DNA of 64,000 nucleotides from Chromobotia macracanthus. Lineage: Eukaryota; Chordata; Actinopteri; Cypriniformes; Botiidae. Position numbers and translations under genes: made by a program. Shown here one piece after another: positions 62,930 to 64,000 of the stretch (within the stretch, counting starts at the first letter, position 1; each line of letters begins with the position of its first letter). Under the pieces are notes generated by a model. That model did not search any database. It was given only the letters and a program-made list of their open reading frames with translations, and was not told where the DNA came from. The stretch lies in assembly GCA_036877525.1 (NCBI GenBank), contig JAZGTH010000068.1, positions 2,164,501 to 2,228,500 on the forward strand, given 5' to 3'.

Positions 62930-64000
62930 GGGCAAATGAGAGCAAACTGCCTGGGTCCACAGGAATTCCTTTCGAGGAATCTCAACACTGCATCATGGCT
63001 TGATGCTATGGGGAATACGCTTCAGATGCGGCAGAGTCTGAACACGTTAATTTATAGGATTATACGCATATTTATAGGAAAGTCAGGGTCATGCAAATTT
63101 ATAGGAAAGTCAGGGTCGTGTTACGTAGCATTGCATGTCACAAAGCCTTTCAAAGGCACCTGCAATATACACCATCAGCTTTTTGTCTTCAGGAAGCCTA
63201 TTTGTCTGCATGTTAGTCAGGTCAAGTGTGAGGGGGGAAAAGAAGATATTAGCACTAGGAAGAAGCTAGAAATAAAGATAGCACTTAAAAGAAAAATATA
63301 TAAGTTCTTAGAAGTTTAAGAAGTGTGTGCTACCCTGTTCATGCTACATTACGACAGGTGACACAAACAATATGTGTGTGTATTTTGTTTGGAGTGGAGT
63401 GGAGCATACCAGATCTTTCCATCCACATCTCAACGGCCAACACGTGCTAGTCCATACAGATAACACCACATTAGTCTCTTATATAAATCACCATGGAGGG
63501 CTGCGTTCGCATCCCCTGTTCAGGCTAGCAAAACAGAGACCAGGCTGCTCTCTGTCAGAGTGATGTACATTCCAGGGTATGTGAATCTGGGAGCAGATAT
63601 CGTTTCAAGACAGGGGTTTAGGCCCGTGGAGTGGATGCTCCATCCACAAGTGGTGGAGTCCATTTGGCAGCAGTTTGGCTGAGCAAAAGTGGATCTGTTT
63701 GCCACTGTCCCCTTTGGTTTAGCCTCACCCATCCAGATCCATTTGGGCTAGATGCCATGGTACAGATGTGGCCAAGGCTGACACATGACCTAGCCAGGGT
63801 TCACTACCTTATTGTAGTGTTAAGGGGTTTATATTTGGCTCCATTTGAGCCTCTAGAGTCAGCCTTAGATAAATTTCTGACTTTTAAGGTGGCTCTATTA
63901 TTAGCTCTTAGGTTGCTCAAGAGTGGATTTACAGGCTCTTTCTGTAGACCTTGCCTTTTTGGATTTTGCCTCTGGCCTTGGTGCCCGCTACTGCTGGTTA
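62930..64000 (+). mobile_element. DIRS1-like retrotransposon, deleted copy, runs off right edge
   Basis: The left end 'tttcgaggaatctcaacactg' followed by ATGGCTTGATGCTATGGGG parallels the copy at 26520, as do 'ggaagcctatttgtctgc' and 'aagtgtgtgctaccctg'. From 63418 the frame HPHLNGQHVLVHTDNTTLVS (RNase H), then NHHGGLRSHPLFRLAKQR and MYIPGYVNLGADIVSRQG follow, then VESIWQQFG and AKVDLFATVPFG. ORF1 and RT have been deleted. The sequence near 63850-63950 (EPLESALDKFLTFK) enters the following recombinase region. Confidence 0.8.

Overview
The window is teleost fish genomic DNA, most likely from a cypriniform or other ostariophysan. The evidence is spliced vertebrate genes with GT-AG introns, a MITE with TTAAAGGGATAGTTCAC ends that is abundant in cyprinid-type genomes, and many fish-type Tc1/mariner, DIRS1-like, Rex1-like and gypsy fragments. 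Nothing prokaryotic is present, and I found no multi-gene system that looks undescribed.

Layout. (1) 1-2743: the first two coding exons of srek1 on the minus strand (splicing regulator, RRM), running off the left edge, with a DIRS1-like scrap at 1-225. (2) 2744-7770: an intergenic transposon cluster holding a TA microsatellite, a Tc1 scrap, two LINE remnants and a gypsy gag zinc knuckle. (3) 7771-21201: a complete 20-exon transmembrane channel-like gene of the TMC2 type on the plus strand. It carries one extra base in exon 3, best explained by a 9-A run at 8501-8509. (4) 21202-29200: intergenic, with a decayed Tc1 element, an unexplained exon-like ORF, a dispersed repeat, a minisatellite and a DIRS1-like relic. 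(5) 29215-33980: a complete annexin A1-type gene. (6) 34598-39790: a second, decayed tandem copy of that annexin with exons 4-8 and 12 missing, carrying a recently inserted Tc1 element with inverted/direct-repeat ends. (7) 39800-44620: repeats, including a DIRS1-like fragment with matching inverted ends. (8) 44622-60543 and beyond: 22 exons of pcsk5 (938 codons: signal peptide, prodomain, catalytic domain, P domain and much of the Cys-rich domain), running off the right edge. Its introns contain further Tc1, DIRS1-like, gypsy-like and MITE insertions.

The genes do not form a pathway. TMC2 is a hair-cell mechanotransduction channel subunit, annexin A1 is a calcium/phospholipid-binding protein, PCSK5 is a secretory-pathway proprotein convertase and SREK1 is a nuclear splicing factor. 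In human, ANXA1 and PCSK5 lie on 9q21 with TMC1, yet the TMC protein here reads as TMC2; this is one of the more interesting points. Product names rest on remembered family sequences and reading-frame consistency, not on database searches.
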